A stretch of 64,000 nt of DNA from Dipteris shenzhenensis (Eukaryota; Polypodiophyta; Polypodiopsida; Gleicheniales), in NCBI GenBank assembly GCA_047967505.1, contig CM106539.1, one strand, 5' to 3'. Shown piece after piece: positions 1 to 10,655 of the stretch. The translations under genes and the position numbers were made by a program. The notes under the pieces are model-generated. The model worked only from the letters and a program-made list of their open reading frames with translations. It made no database searches and had not been told where the DNA came from. Position 1 is the first letter of the stretch; each line of letters opens with the position of its first letter.

Positions 1-1934
1 TATTCCAAGATGATTCCATCATCTTCTCCAACCTTCCTCAGTTTTTCCCCTTTCTAAAAAATTATTGTGTGAGCTTGTTCTCCACCTACAGGCCACCATT
101 GCCCAAGCCCTCTAAGCCAGAGTTTCCTCTAGGATGAATGACCTTTTGGCTTCATCCAATTAAAAAGTTATTGTCGTTGTGCTACCCATGCAGCCACATT
201 TACTTACCACTGATCTTTCTGAAAATGCGATGTCTGTCCTCCATATCTTTCGAATTGCTTCCAACTAGAGTTGGAGGACGTCAAGAGGAACAACATATCC
301 GAAGATGGGCTTATTTGGTTGAGTGTAGAGAAATTAATATTTTTGTTGATAAAATTCCTTAGCTTGGCATCGACGACCTGTCACGGAATTGCACCAACCC
401 TCTATTGTGTGAGTAGTAATATATATAAGCTTCAATTTGTTTCAAAAAGCCCCTTATTTGGATCTATGGTTGGGGAGATATGAGTGCTCCAAGTTTGGAA
501 CTTTTCCGCAATAGATTTTGAGAGATTTTGGAGTTTATGCTATTAGAGTTGTAGCATTTGATGCTTATGACAATTTGGCATTTTGAAAAACTTTAGTATG
601 GAAATATTTTCACTTTTTTTTTGAGTTTCATATGTCATTTTGAAGTGGTATATGCTCTTTGCATATGAGCGTCGTCTTGATAATATCCTTTATCATTGTA
701 CAGGAGTAGACATTGCCCTTGCAATGACAAGTGATCAGACCCTCTTCTCCATGAATATTTTCCTTGAGCTACAACATGAACAAATGTACGAGAAGATTGG
801 ACATTCCAAGGGAATTATGAAGAATCACAAGAAGAAAGATTGCTTGATGATCTACATTGATGAAATTCAAGAAGGAAAAGTTAAGAAGGGCTACACCAAG
901 AACCTCTCCAATGACAATGTACCTCACACTATAGTAGCTTGGAAGAGAAGAAGGAAAAGGACAAGATATTTCATCAAGGGGGGGATTGTTCCCCATATCA
1001 AAAATTTAGGTTCAACATACTAGGGTACTCTGCTGCCCTTGCTATATGCATAAAATTAATGAAATACATTATTTTGTGTGTGTTAAATAATGGTACTCTG
1101 CCATAAATAGTCCATCCTTAAATGATTGTTAGTCTTATGTGAGTTATTTCCTTGTCAGACCTATGGGAATTTCCCATGCATAGTCATTGTCCATTCTTCC
1201 AGTTGTAAACCAAGAGTCCTAGGAGTGAGTCACAAGTTGGGGCCATGTGTGTTGCCACATGATGGTGGGCAAGCCATGGAGCATCCCATGTACTATTGCT
1301 GAGGGATGAGGTCATCAATTTGTGGGGGGGAATGAAGGACAAATTGATGTAATGGGGTGTACCAAGGGGTACAAGGTTTGTGTGAGCTTGTTTGTCACCA
1401 CATGGTGGTTAGTGTGACCAGGTTAGGTGGTAGAAGGTTCTAGTAGGTGTGATCGAGAGAATCATGGACTTGATTGAGAGATAATGGGAGAAATCTGTGG
1501 ATCTAGATGCTCTACTGAGCTCACATATGATGTCATACATGGTGCCTATATATTGGCCATCTCTCATATGAATAAACACGCTTTTTCTTCATCTTGTGTC
1601 CACACCATGTTTCCATTGATGCTCCAATAGGAACTCATAGCGAGGATTGGAGTTAGTGCGAGGGTACCGATCGAGGTGTCGCATAGTGCATTATTTATGG
1701 CCATGGGCCAATTTTGTATTTCTTTATTATTGCAAGTTTGAGAAATATATTTTGGAGTGGACATATTTTAAATTTTGGGCCCTAAGATGGCTATGTAAAG
1801 CAAATCCATCATTTTGGAAGAGAGGGATAATTTTGGCTCCTTGGTGCTTTTATGAAATATCATAAATACTCTAGATGAGGAAGGGTGAGCCACTCATCTA
1901 GGGGGGGAAGGTTGTGCCCAGTCTGCTGTCGCTT
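1..1934. other. No recognisable gene
   Basis: I see no known domain on either strand. The longest ATG-started ORF (640-1023, plus, 127 codons) is lysine-rich and resembles nothing I know. A G-run at 1322-1329 followed by AT-rich sequence, and an AATAAA-like stretch near 1569, could be the edge of a decayed LTR element, but no second LTR copy is visible. The boundary at about 1935 is where similarity to the copia A family begins on the minus strand. Confidence 0.4.
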
Positions 1935-2282
1935 TTGTGGTGTCTCTTTTCCTTTTCATGATACTTGCATACCACTATTTGCATTGCTTTGAGGAGATCC
2001 TCCTGATCGCAATCTGCCTGTCCATGGCAAAGTATGTGAACCACTACTAGAGGACACTGTAGGTCCACTAATATTTTGTGATTGCTGCTGTGAATTCTAT
2101 GCAGCATTACCATTTTGTGCATCTACATCATCAATCACATTTATTGGTTTATACCAGCTGCTCATCTCATTAAAAACAACATCTCTGCTCATTGTAAACT
2201 TACGAGTAGAAGGGTTATAGCATCTATACCCTTTCTGTTACAGAGAATAACCAATAAAGATGCACTTATCCCATGCCTCCTT
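1935..2282 (-). mobile_element. Copia A2, 3' part (INT end/linker fragment)
   Basis: Read on the minus strand, this matches element A from the end of integrase through the linker before RT (compare about 5360-5695 of A). It keeps the KCIFIGYS motif and the serine/glutamine-rich linker. Directly upstream in the element, sequence jumps to gag (AAGGAGGCATGGGATA is joined to AGTGCATC), so A2 lost the rest of gag, protease and most of integrase in one internal deletion. RT, RNase H and the 3' LTR are also missing to the left. A TAA stop sits in the conserved motif one codon before the TAG found in element A. The young element A splits A2 here; the other half is 7859-9012. Confidence 0.85.
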
Positions 2283-2634
2283 TGTTGAGATATCGAGCTC
2301 CACTCGCGATATGCCAGGGTGACCGTTGTGCATTTATGTCACCGACTTGTTAGCTGCAGATGCGGTTGGTACACCGCCCATGAATAATAGCTGGATGACA
2401 GCTATCCTTATCTACTCTAGTTTGTGGCTCAGTTAGTATGCCACCTTAGTTAGTTGAGTTTGGTTTGAGACCCACATATAGGGTTCTTCTATTTCTTTGT
2501 ACTTGAGTTCTTTTGGCTTACACAACTAAGAAGAGGAAAACTGTTTTCAACCTCCACCTTTGTGTGTATTCCCCCATTGTGCATGTGAGAAAGCCGCAAG
2601 TGAGACTCCTTCCCTCTCTCCCACTATCTTCACA
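2283..2634 (+). repeat. 5' LTR of copia A
   Basis: The 352-bp LTR begins TGTTGAGATATC and ends TATCTTCACA, and is repeated at 7502-7853 with 7 substitutions. It should carry the promoter; an AT-rich CACATATAGG at about 2472 is a possible TATA box. The same LTR is present inverted at 8661-9012 in the older copy A2. Confidence 0.95.
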
Positions 2635-2646
2635 TGGTATAAGAGC
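2635..2646 (+). promoter_or_regulatory. Primer-binding site of copia A
   Basis: TGGTATAAGAGC follows the 5' LTR with no gap. It is the usual plant copia site complementary to the 3' end of initiator tRNA-Met, with one change from the common TGGTATCAGAGC. It would prime minus-strand DNA synthesis. Confidence 0.85.
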
Positions 2647-3177
2647 CTTGTTCGTGGTAAGGAGCTCAAGAAAGCAAACCAAGTTCGTAGTGTCCTGGTA
2701 AGAGGACCAGTGTTGCTTTCCTATTTCAAGTTTGGGAGCAAATCTCTGCAGGTAGCACAGCCAGAAGTGCAAGAGTGCACTGTCTCAGATTGAGACACCC
2801 TTCGCGGTGTGGCGAGAGGGCAGTATATGCTGCGGGAACGGGCAAAATCCTCAGTGACTTTATTTTTCTGATTCGAGGCCGTTTCGGGGCCCGTTTTGAA
2901 GGTAGAAGTTCTTCGCAGGCACTCAAAAAAAGGCCCTGCTTTTGCTGTGCGACCACTGCTCGGGTGGTCGGTGAAAAGTTGCCATAGAAATTGCATCGTA
3001 TGCCTGTGTGCAGAGATATTGGGAGTTGCAGAATCATCCTTGTTGCCTGTTGATGCAAAATCGTCACTAGGAAGTGACTGTGTGGTCAAATACCACTTTC
3101 GTCAGTTTTGCAGATCTGCCCGTGTGAGGCAAAAGTTGTGTTTTTTGCAATGACAGAATATTTTGCAGTGTTCTGTA

Positions 3178-5397
3178 ATGGCGTCTGATTCTCTTTCACA
3201 GATTGTCACTGAAAAGCTTGACAAGAACAACTTCCAGGCATGGAAGTTTAGAATGATGAATTTCCTTATGGGAAAAGGCTATTGGGAGTTCATTATAGGA
3301 AATGAAGAAGAACCAGTTCTTCCTAATGTTCCCAATCAACAAGAAATGCAGGCATTTAAAGGATGTCATGAGAGAGCCAGAAAAGTTATGTACTGGCTGT
3401 CTATCAGCATTTCGGATTCTATGATTGTGCATATTCAGGATGCAAGTACGCCAAAGGAGGCATGGGATACTTTGGCAAAAATGTACAGCACAAATACGCA
3501 AGCCAGGAAAATGCAGCTCAAACAGGAGTTGCATAATGTGCAGAGAGAAAATTTGAGCATCAATGACTATCACATGAAGGTGAAGAAAATTGCAGATGCA
3601 CTTGCTTCCATTGGGTCACCAGTGGAAGATGATGATGTAGTTTCTGTGACCTTGAATGGTCTAGGAAAGGATTATGCACAGTTCCGAACATCCATTGCCG
3701 TCTGTGAAAAATTTCCTGATTTTGAAGAGTTGTTTGCTCTTCTAATTTCTGAAGAGCAGAGAAATGGGGGTGCATCTTCTTCAGGAGGAACTTCAAAAGA
3801 AACTGTCTTCTACTCAAATGCTGGAAGAGGTAGAGGCAGAGGTAGAGGAGGCCGATCTACAGGCCGTGGTAGAAATCAGAATATGCAGCAAACTCAAGAA
3901 AACCAGTCCTATGCAGGAGGACGTGGTAACTCTAGAGGCAGGGGGAGCCAAAGAGGCCGTGGTGGATGGCAGAGAGGCCAAAATGCAAACAGCAATGTTG
4001 AATGCTACTACTGTGGTAAAATGGGTCATATGGCTAAGGACTGCTACAAAAAGCAGAATGACATTATGAACGGAAACTTGCAGCAAGGCAATTATGCATC
4101 TTCTAGTAGACAGGGTGATGACAGAAATGAGCATCTATTTATGGTGCAGCATATGACCAATTCTGTGACAAGTGCAAAAGAACGAAATAATGTGTGGTAT
4201 GTTGACTCAGGTGCGTCAAACCACATGACAGGTCATGCAGAATGGATGCAGGATGCAAGGAAAATGGAAAAACCAGGATTTGTGGAGACTGGTGATGATA
4301 CTATACATCCTATTGTGCAGATTGGTAAAATTCCTTTGTCTATGCAGGATGGGAAAAAGAAATACCTGTCTGATGTATTTCATGTCCCGAACATCACCAA
4401 GAACCTGGTTTCTGTTGGTCAAATGGTTGAGCAGGGCTTGCAGGTCAGATTTAATCCTCATGGATGCTTTGTTGAGGATATGAAAAATAACGGTCGCTTG
4501 ATAGCAAAAGGAAAGAAGAAGGGCAGGATGTTTACGTTGGATGCGGACATGCCTGAATTGAGTGCAGCAATGTTTGCACATGGGACCTGTGTAGTTGCAG
4601 ATATTGATATCTGGCACAAACGCATTGGTCATGTTAATATACAGCAACTTAAATCAATGCAAGCCCAAAATATTATTGCAGGATTGCCTAAATTCAAGGT
4701 TGCAGAAATGCACAAGGTTTGTGAAGCCTGTCAATTTGGCAAACAGGCAAGGAAAGCTTTTCCTAGGCATGTTCAAGAGAGTAAAAAGCCATTGGAATTA
4801 ATCCACTCTGATGTGTGGACTACTAAAGCTGCATCTATTGGAGGCTGTCACTATTTTGTCACTTTTATTGATGACTTCAGCAACAAAGTTTGGGTGTATT
4901 TTATGAAAAAGAAAAGTGAAGTGTTCGGGCACTTCAAAGCTTTAAAAGCTATGGTTGAAAAAGAAACAGGCCTACAAATAAAATGCCTAAGGTCAGATGG
5001 AGGGGGAGAGTACCTCTCAAATGAGTTTGCAAGGTTCCTGCAGGAGCATGGCATAAAGCAGCAATATTCATGCAGTCATACCCCACAGCAAAATGGACTT
5101 GCAGAAAGGAAAAACAGGCATATTGGAGAGGTATCTCGGGCTATGCTAAATGAAAAAGATCTACCAGATTATTATTGGGCTGAAGCAGTTGCTACAGCAG
5201 TTTATATAATGAACAGGAGTCCCACTGCAGCAATACATGGCATTACGCCAGAGGAGATGTATACTGGTAGGAAACCAGACATATCTCATTTGAAAATTTT
5301 TTGTTGCATTGCCTATGTCCATGTGCTAGATGAGTTGAGGTCCAAGTTGGATCCAAAAGCTGAGAAGTGCATCTTTATTGGTTATTCTCTGCAGTAG
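3178..5397 (+). CDS. Copia A gag-protease-integrase, ended by TAG
   Basis: This is the first part of the copia polyprotein. I chose ATG 3178 over 3163 because A2 starts at the same MASD. Gag carries a UBN2-type domain, then an Arg-Gly-rich stretch (about residues 215-270) and a CCHC zinc knuckle, CYYCGKMGHMAKDC, at 276-289, which bind RNA in the capsid. The aspartic protease motif DSGAS is at 343-347. A GAG-pre-integrase HHCC zinc region is near 480-525. The integrase core has D545, D607 and E643 with the expected 35-residue D-E spacing. The frame ends at TAG 5395-5397, in the conserved C-terminal integrase motif after GYSLQ. The same frame continues at once into RT, so this looks like a nonsense change and not a natural end. 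Confidence 0.93.
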   Translation: MASDSLSQIVTEKLDKNNFQAWKFRMMNFLMGKGYWEFIIGNEEEPVLPNVPNQQEMQAFKGCHERARKVMYWLSISISDSMIVHIQDASTPKEAWDTLAKMYSTNTQARKMQLKQELHNVQRENLSINDYHMKVKKIADALASIGSPVEDDDVVSVTLNGLGKDYAQFRTSIAVCEKFPDFEELFALLISEEQRNGGASSSGGTSKETVFYSNAGRGRGRGRGGRSTGRGRNQNMQQTQENQSYAGGRGNSRGRGSQRGRGGWQRGQNANSNVECYYCGKMGHMAKDCYKKQNDIMNGNLQQGNYASSSRQGDDRNEHLFMVQHMTNSVTSAKERNNVWYVDSGASNHMTGHAEWMQDARKMEKPGFVETGDDTIHPIVQIGKIPLSMQDGKKKYLSDVFHVPNITKNLVSVGQMVEQGLQVRFNPHGCFVEDMKNNGRLIAKGKKKGRMFTLDADMPELSAAMFAHGTCVVADIDIWHKRIGHVNIQQLKSMQAQNIIAGLPKFKVAEMHKVCEACQFGKQARKAFPRHVQESKKPLELIHSDVWTTKAASIGGCHYFVTFIDDFSNKVWVYFMKKKSEVFGHFKALKAMVEKETGLQIKCLRSDGGGEYLSNEFARFLQEHGIKQQYSCSHTPQQNGLAERKNRHIGEVSRAMLNEKDLPDYYWAEAVATAVYIMNRSPTAAIHGITPEEMYTGRKPDISHLKIFCCIAYVHVLDELRSKLDPKAEKCIFIGYSLQ

Positions 5398-7488
5398 AAA
5401 GGGTATAGAGGCTATAGCCCTTCTACACGTAAGTTCACAGTGAGCAGAGATGTTGTTTTTGATGAGATGAGCAGTTGGTATAAACCAATAAATGTGATGA
5501 TTGATGTAGATGCACAAAATTGTAATGCTGCACAGAATTCAATGCAACAGTCACAAAATATTAGTGGACCTACAGTGTCCTCTAGCAGTGGTTCACATAC
5601 TTCGCCATGGACAGGCAGATTGAGATCAGGAGAATCTCCTCTAAGTATTGCAGATAGTGGTACGCAGGTATCACGAAAAGGAAAAGAGAAGGTAGATCAG
5701 CCCGTGTTTGATGTGAATGCAGGTCACTCTTATGTGGATGGTGAATCCAGTGGCTCAGAACAGAGCATTGATGATGAGTTGGGTATTCCTTCTGTTGTTA
5801 CACCTAGAGTAAGGAAGACCAGGGATGTTTTGAGAGCACCTGGAAGTGAGCCTATTTTGCGCAGGTCTACCAGGGTTAGGTATCCTGTGGATAGGCTGAA
5901 ATATGATGGATTTACAGCCATTCACTATGCTTATATGGTCAAAGTGATACAGGAACCAGAACCCACTTCTTTTGAGCAAGCCATGGGAAATGAAAAATGG
6001 GAGAAAGCCATGGATGAAGAAATGGATGCCTTGGAAGCAAATGCTACATGGGAATTGGTGCCTTTGCCTAAAGACAAGAATGCAATTGGCTATAAGTGGG
6101 TTTATAAGATCAAGCACAATGTAGATGGTTCTGTGAATAGATACAAGGCAAGATTAGTTGTCAAGGGGTATGCACAGACATATGGCATTGATTATGAAGA
6201 AACTTTCAGTCCGGTTGCAAGGATGGCAACCGTAAGAGCAGCCATTGCTATGGCTGCATCAAAGGGATGGTCTTTACATCAGATGGATGTAAAGAATGCC
6301 TTCTTGCATGGTGATTTGCAAGAAGAGGTCTTTATGGAGCAGCCACCAGTTTATGTTCATGCTCTTCATCCTAAGTTTGTTTGCAGGTTGAAGAAAGCCT
6401 TGTATGGCTTGAAGCAAGCACCTAGAGCATGGTGTGACAAGATAGGACAGTATCTTGTCACTATTGGCTTTCAGATTTCCAAGGCAGATTTCTCACTCTA
6501 TGTGAGAAAAACAGAGAAAGGTATTATGCTGCTTGTCATTTATGTTGATGATTTGATCATCACAGGTGATAGTGATGAAGATATCCTTCATGTGAAAATG
6601 CTATTGAGGCAGAAGTTTGAGATGAAGGATTTGGGAGAGCTACATTATTTCTTGGGCATTGAGGTGATTAGATCACCAAGTGGGATACAGCTCTTGCAGA
6701 GGCAGTATGGATTGGACATGCTGTCCAAATATGGGACGACAGGCTGTAAGCCTATTTCAGTTCCTTTGGAGCAGAATGTGAAGCTGAGCACAGATGCAGG
6801 TGAGCTTTTGGAAGACCCTACTATGTACAGACGCATAGTAGGAAGTTTGATTTATATGACTATTACCAGGCCAGATCTAAGCTATGCTGTTGGATTGGTA
6901 AGTCAGTTTATGCAGGCTCTAAGGAAACCGCATTTGGATGCGGCTAGACGCATACTCATGTATGTGAAGTCCACATTGCAGTATGGACTATTTTATGAGG
7001 CTGGGGTTCAGATACAGTTGCATGGATACACTGATGCTGATTGGGCTGGTAGTATTTCTGATAGACGATCTACCAGTGGATATGTGTTCTCTTTTGGGAG
7101 TGTTGCAGTCACTTGGAGCAGCAAGAAACAGCCTACAGTTGCCTTGTCGAGCACAGAGGCTGAGTACAGGGGTGTAACAATGGCTGCATGTGAGGTAGCT
7201 TGGTTGCATAAGCTACTTTATGATATGCATCAGTCTATAGATGGGCCGGTTGTCATTTATTGTGACAACATGAGCAATATACACTTGGCAAATAACCCAG
7301 TCTTTCATGCTAGAACAAAGCACATTGAGGTGCATTATCACTATGTGCAGGAGAAGGTTTTACTAGGTCTTATTGATCAAGTTTATGTCACCACAGAGGA
7401 TCAGGTAGCTGACATATTCACGAAAGCTTGGGTGCAGAGAAGCTGCGTAAGTTCAGAGACCTGCTTGGTGTGCAGGAATTGGGATTGA
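5398..7488 (+). CDS. Copia A reverse transcriptase-RNase H
   Basis: This continues the polyprotein in the same frame after the TAG. A Ser/Gln-rich linker leads to the RVT_2 reverse transcriptase (WVYKIKHN, YKARLVVKGYAQ, VKNAFLHGDL). The catalytic YVDD is encoded at 6541-6552, then LGIE follows, and then copia RNase H with TDADWAG, KKQPTVALSSTEAEY and HARTKHIEVHYH. The last 20 or so residues after DIFTKA do not fit the family: a one-base loss near 7425 seems to shift the frame, so the final residues before TGA 7486-7488 are out of register. Initiation would need readthrough or an internal start such as 5440. Confidence 0.92.
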   Translation, partial: KGYRGYSPSTRKFTVSRDVVFDEMSSWYKPINVMIDVDAQNCNAAQNSMQQSQNISGPTVSSSSGSHTSPWTGRLRSGESPLSIADSGTQVSRKGKEKVDQPVFDVNAGHSYVDGESSGSEQSIDDELGIPSVVTPRVRKTRDVLRAPGSEPILRRSTRVRYPVDRLKYDGFTAIHYAYMVKVIQEPEPTSFEQAMGNEKWEKAMDEEMDALEANATWELVPLPKDKNAIGYKWVYKIKHNVDGSVNRYKARLVVKGYAQTYGIDYEETFSPVARMATVRAAIAMAASKGWSLHQMDVKNAFLHGDLQEEVFMEQPPVYVHALHPKFVCRLKKALYGLKQAPRAWCDKIGQYLVTIGFQISKADFSLYVRKTEKGIMLLVIYVDDLIITGDSDEDILHVKMLLRQKFEMKDLGELHYFLGIEVIRSPSGIQLLQRQYGLDMLSKYGTTGCKPISVPLEQNVKLSTDAGELLEDPTMYRRIVGSLIYMTITRPDLSYAVGLVSQFMQALRKPHLDAARRILMYVKSTLQYGLFYEAGVQIQLHGYTDADWAGSISDRRSTSGYVFSFGSVAVTWSSKKQPTVALSSTEAEYRGVTMAACEVAWLHKLLYDMHQSIDGPVVIYCDNMSNIHLANNPVFHARTKHIEVHYHYVQEKVLLGLIDQVYVTTEDQVADIFTKAWVQRSCVSSETCLVCRNWD

Positions 7489-7501
7489 GTTCGAGGGGGA
7501 G
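7489..7501 (+). promoter_or_regulatory. Polypurine tract of copia A
   Basis: A purine-rich stretch (TCGAGGGGGAG) lies directly before the 3' LTR. This is the usual site for plus-strand priming in LTR elements. Confidence 0.8.
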
Positions 7502-7853
7502 TGTTGAGATATCGAGCTCCACTCGCGATATGCCAGGGTGACCGTTGTGCATTTATGTCACCGACTTGTTAGCTGCAGATGCGGTTGGTACACTGCCCAC
7601 AAATAATAGCTGGATGACAGCTATCCTTATCTACTCTAGTTTGTGGCTCAGTTAGTATGCCACCTTAGTTAGTTGAGTTTGGTTTGAGACCCACATATAG
7701 GGTTCTTCTATTTCTTTGTACTTGAGTTCTTTTGGCTTACACAACTAAGAAGAGGAAAACTTTTTTCAGCCTCCACCTTTGTGTGTATTCCCCCATTGTG
7801 CATGTGAGAAATCTGCAAGTGAGACTCCTTCCCTCTCTCCCACTATCTTCACA
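7502..7853 (+). repeat. 3' LTR of copia A
   Basis: This 352-bp LTR ends CTTCACA at 7853 and is followed by the TCCTT duplication. It matches 2283-2634 except for 7 bases, grouped around 7594-7603, 7763-7771 and 7811-7815. Confidence 0.95.
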
Positions 7854-7858
7854 TCCTT

Positions 7859-9012
7859 TGGCGTACTTGCATCCTGAATATGCACAATCATAGAATCTAA
7901 AATACTGATAGATAGCCAGTACATAACTTTTCCGGCTCTCTCATGCCATCCTTTAAATGCCTGCATTTCCTGCTAGTTGGGAACATTAGGAAGAACTGGT
8001 TCTCCTTCATTTCCTGTAATGAACTCCCAATAGCTTTTCCCATAAGGAAACTCGTCATTCTAAACTTCCATGCTTGGAAGTTGTTCTTGTCAAGCTTTTC
8101 AGTGACAATCTGTGAAAGAAAATCAGATGCCATTACAGAACACTACAAAATATTATGTCACTACAAAAAACACAGCTTCTGCCTCACAAGGGCAAATTTG
8201 CAAAACTAATGAAAGTGGTATTTGACCACACAGTCACTTCCTAGTGATGATTTTTCATGACTAGGTAATAAGGATGATTTTGTAACTCCCAATATCTCTG
8301 CACATAGGCATACGATGCAATTTCTATGGCAACTTTTCACCGAACCTACAGAGCAGTGGTCGCACAGCAAAAATAGCACCTTTTTCTCAGTGCTTGCAGA
8401 GAACTTCCGCCTCCAAAACGATGGCCTCAAATCAAAAAGATAAAGTCACCACACCGCCACACCGCATATACTGCCCTCTCGCCACACCGCGAAGGGCGTC
8501 TCAATCTGAAATAATGCACTCTTGCACTTTCCGGATGTGCTACCTACTGAGATTTGCTCCCAAACGCCAAAAAGGAAAGCAACACTAGTCCTCTTACCAG
8601 GACACCATGAACTTGGTTTGCTTTCTTAAGCTCCTTACTATGAACCAGGCTCTAATACCATGTGAAGATAGTGGGAGAGAAGGAAGGAGTCTCACTTGCG
8701 GCTTTCTCACATACACAATGGGGGAATACACACAAAGGTGGAGGCTGAAAACAGCTTTCCTCTTCTTAGTTGTGAAAGCCAAAAGAACTCTAGTACAAAG
8801 AAATAGAAGAACCCTATATGTGGGTCTCAAAACAAACTCAGCTAACTAAGATGGCATACTAACTGAGCCACAAACTAGAGTACATAAGGATAGCTGTCAT
8901 CTGGCTATTATTCACGGGCGGTGTACCAAAAGCATCTGCAGCTAACAAGTCGGTGACATAAATGCACAACGTTCACCTTGGCATATCACGAGTGGAGCTC
9001 GATATCTCAACA
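7859..9012 (-). mobile_element. Copia A2, 5' LTR, leader and gag start
   Basis: On the minus strand this holds the 5' LTR (9012-8661), the primer-binding site (complement of GCTCTAATACCA at 8649-8660), a leader and the first 90 or so residues of gag (ATG 8133, MASDFLSQIV; later MQAFKGWHERA and VHIQDASTPK). It is the same family as A. The gag reading breaks at the A insertion site and continues at 2282 on the other side. The element is therefore an older, opposite-strand, internally deleted copy that served as target for A. Confidence 0.92.
8661..9012 (-). repeat. 5' LTR of copia A2
   Basis: This 352-bp LTR is the inverted copy of the A LTRs, starting at 9012 (TGTTGAGATATC on the minus strand) and ending at 8661. 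It has clearly more differences from either A LTR than those have from each other, so A2 is older than A. The matching 3' LTR is not found on the left side. Confidence 0.92.
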
Positions 9013-9665
9013 GGGGGATGGTTTGGGTGGCCCCTAGTGAAAGGGGAGCAACTAATAGGGGCTCTCTACAGGCCTACCCCCCCTCCACCTTAACGTACCA
9101 TTGCCCCACACCTTCTAGCACTCTCATTGGTACACCTCAAATCACTCTCTAATCCCTTAAAATTAGGAAACACTAATTGGAGGTCCTTCTGAGACCCCAA
9201 TTCTCCCCTAATAAACTTGATGTTGGTCTAAGCATCACGGCATAGGAACTAAGGAAAGGGGTTGGTCCCATAATCCTTGTGCCACAATCAGGCCTCAAAC
9301 TTCAATTAGCCGAAACAAGTCAATCTAAGTATAGCCATTAGTTGTAAGATTTCTCTTATCTTATAATGGATATACTAGTGTCTGTTTGTCCTATCAAACA
9401 TCTATCCTACTATACCACTAGTTTTCAATGACATAGTAAACCCAATTGCAAACATCTACTATTGCCCTTTTCAAACACCTAGTGAGAATAGTCCATTAAT
9501 AACCAACCTCTTAATACTGCATAAGCGAGAATAATCCATATCATACCATTTCTTTTAACAAGGTGTCAAAGTGAGAGTCAATTATGATACTCATATTTAT
9601 ATCAGTACATTGCAGAAAGTACAACGATACTTGATGATTAGTCTCCAACAATAGAGAGTTCAATC

Positions 9666-10391
9666 TTATTTAGCAGTACTTAGAGAAAATTCGCTGTAGA
9701 GTGCTCCTTGAAGTTGCCAACCCCGTGTCTTGAGATCATAGAAACCAAACACAAATTTTCCAAATGGACTCATTACATTTACAGGTGAAAAAGGTACATA
9801 GATAGAAAGGCTCACAGTGTGATGGTATCCTAGATTAATTGAGTGATGGAGAAACCGCATATCTTTTCCCATGTAAACATGTCGCACTTTTGTGAGCCAT
9901 CCTTTTTTCCCAAACTTGAACTTCAAGATGCCCCCCTTCCACTCATGCAAGATGTCACCTCTCTTTCTCTTGGGAAGCTTATGTGGACCTTTGGCCGATC
10001 CTTTCATCACTATGTAGTCATTTAAGTTCGTGCACGGGATCCACTCATCCAATGCATTTCTGGTGTTGTGGAAGACACAAGAGGTCACAGCATTGCGTGG
10101 TCTTGTAGCCTTGCTTCTCACCATGCTTGCAGAGGTTGCAATAGCAAGAATGGGACTCCTACACAGAGCAATGCAGCTCCAATAGAGGCACAAAAGAGGG
10201 AGAAGGTGAGGGACAGAGCAGCAGTAGCAATAAAGGCACAAGAGAGGGAGAAGGAGAGGGATAGAGCAGCTCCAACAGAAGCACAAAATAGGAAGAAGGA
10301 GAGGGACAGAGCAACAGCAACAGAGGCATAGGATAGGGAGAAGGAGAGGGATAGAGCAGCTCCAACAGAGGCACAGGAGAGGGAGAGGGGA

Positions 10392-10427
<36 letters not shown>

Positions 10428-10655
10428 CTGCAGCAAGCAGGCCAAAGCAGGAGGGAGCACAGAAAGAGGGGGAAGAGGGAAAATGCATGGGATTTGGTTC
10501 AAATGGAGTGATTTGGCAAGCTGGACCAGAACAGTGGGGAGCAAAGACCCTAGAAAGAGGGAGGGGAGAAGAAAAATTTGGCAGAAGGGCCCTACCATCC
10601 CATTGAAGACAGTTTTGGGCTCATGTGGGGGAGGTGCACCTGATAGGAGGGTCAA
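9666..10655 (-). CDS. Hypothetical ORF with Leu/Ser/Pro repeats
   Basis: This 329-codon ORF lies within the first tandem unit. The N-terminal 100 to 150 residues are a low-complexity Leu/Ser/Pro/Cys stretch produced by an in-frame 45-48 bp minisatellite and a GA tract. The C-terminal half is ordinary in composition and contains basic patches (KLPKRKRGD, FKFGKKGW). I recognise no domain. The duplicated second unit contains only the region overlapping its 3' end. It may be a chance ORF in repeat DNA or part of an unknown non-autonomous element. Confidence 0.25.
10165..10425 (+). repeat. 45-48 bp minisatellite and GA tract
   Basis: About five imperfect copies of a purine-rich unit (containing GGGAGAAGGAGAGGG and AGAGCAGC) are spaced 45 to 48 bp apart, followed by a (GA)n run at about 10395-10424. 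Because the period is a multiple of three, the overlapping minus-strand ORF stays open through it. Confidence 0.8.

Larger units (their letters stand above)
2283..7853 (+). mobile_element. Ty1/copia LTR retrotransposon A
   Basis: This is a nearly complete copia element. It has two 352-bp LTRs starting TG and ending CA, a primer-binding site directly after the 5' LTR, one long gag-pol reading frame, a purine tract before the 3' LTR, and a perfect 5-bp target duplication TCCTT (2278-2282 and 7854-7858). I count 7 differences between the LTRs (about 2%), so the insertion is young. It landed inside an inverted older copy of its own family. The polyprotein has a TAG at 5395-5397 and an apparent single-base loss near 7425, so the copy is probably not autonomous. 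Confidence 0.95.

Noticed and set aside
640-1023. 127-codon plus-strand ORF as a gene
   Set aside because: No known domain, no related copy in the window, and weak composition evidence. Kept only as a remark on the region.
1895-1910. G-run as remaining target duplication of A2 (matching GGGGG at 9013)
   Set aside because: A G-run is too simple to be diagnostic, and the 3' LTR of A2 is missing on that side.
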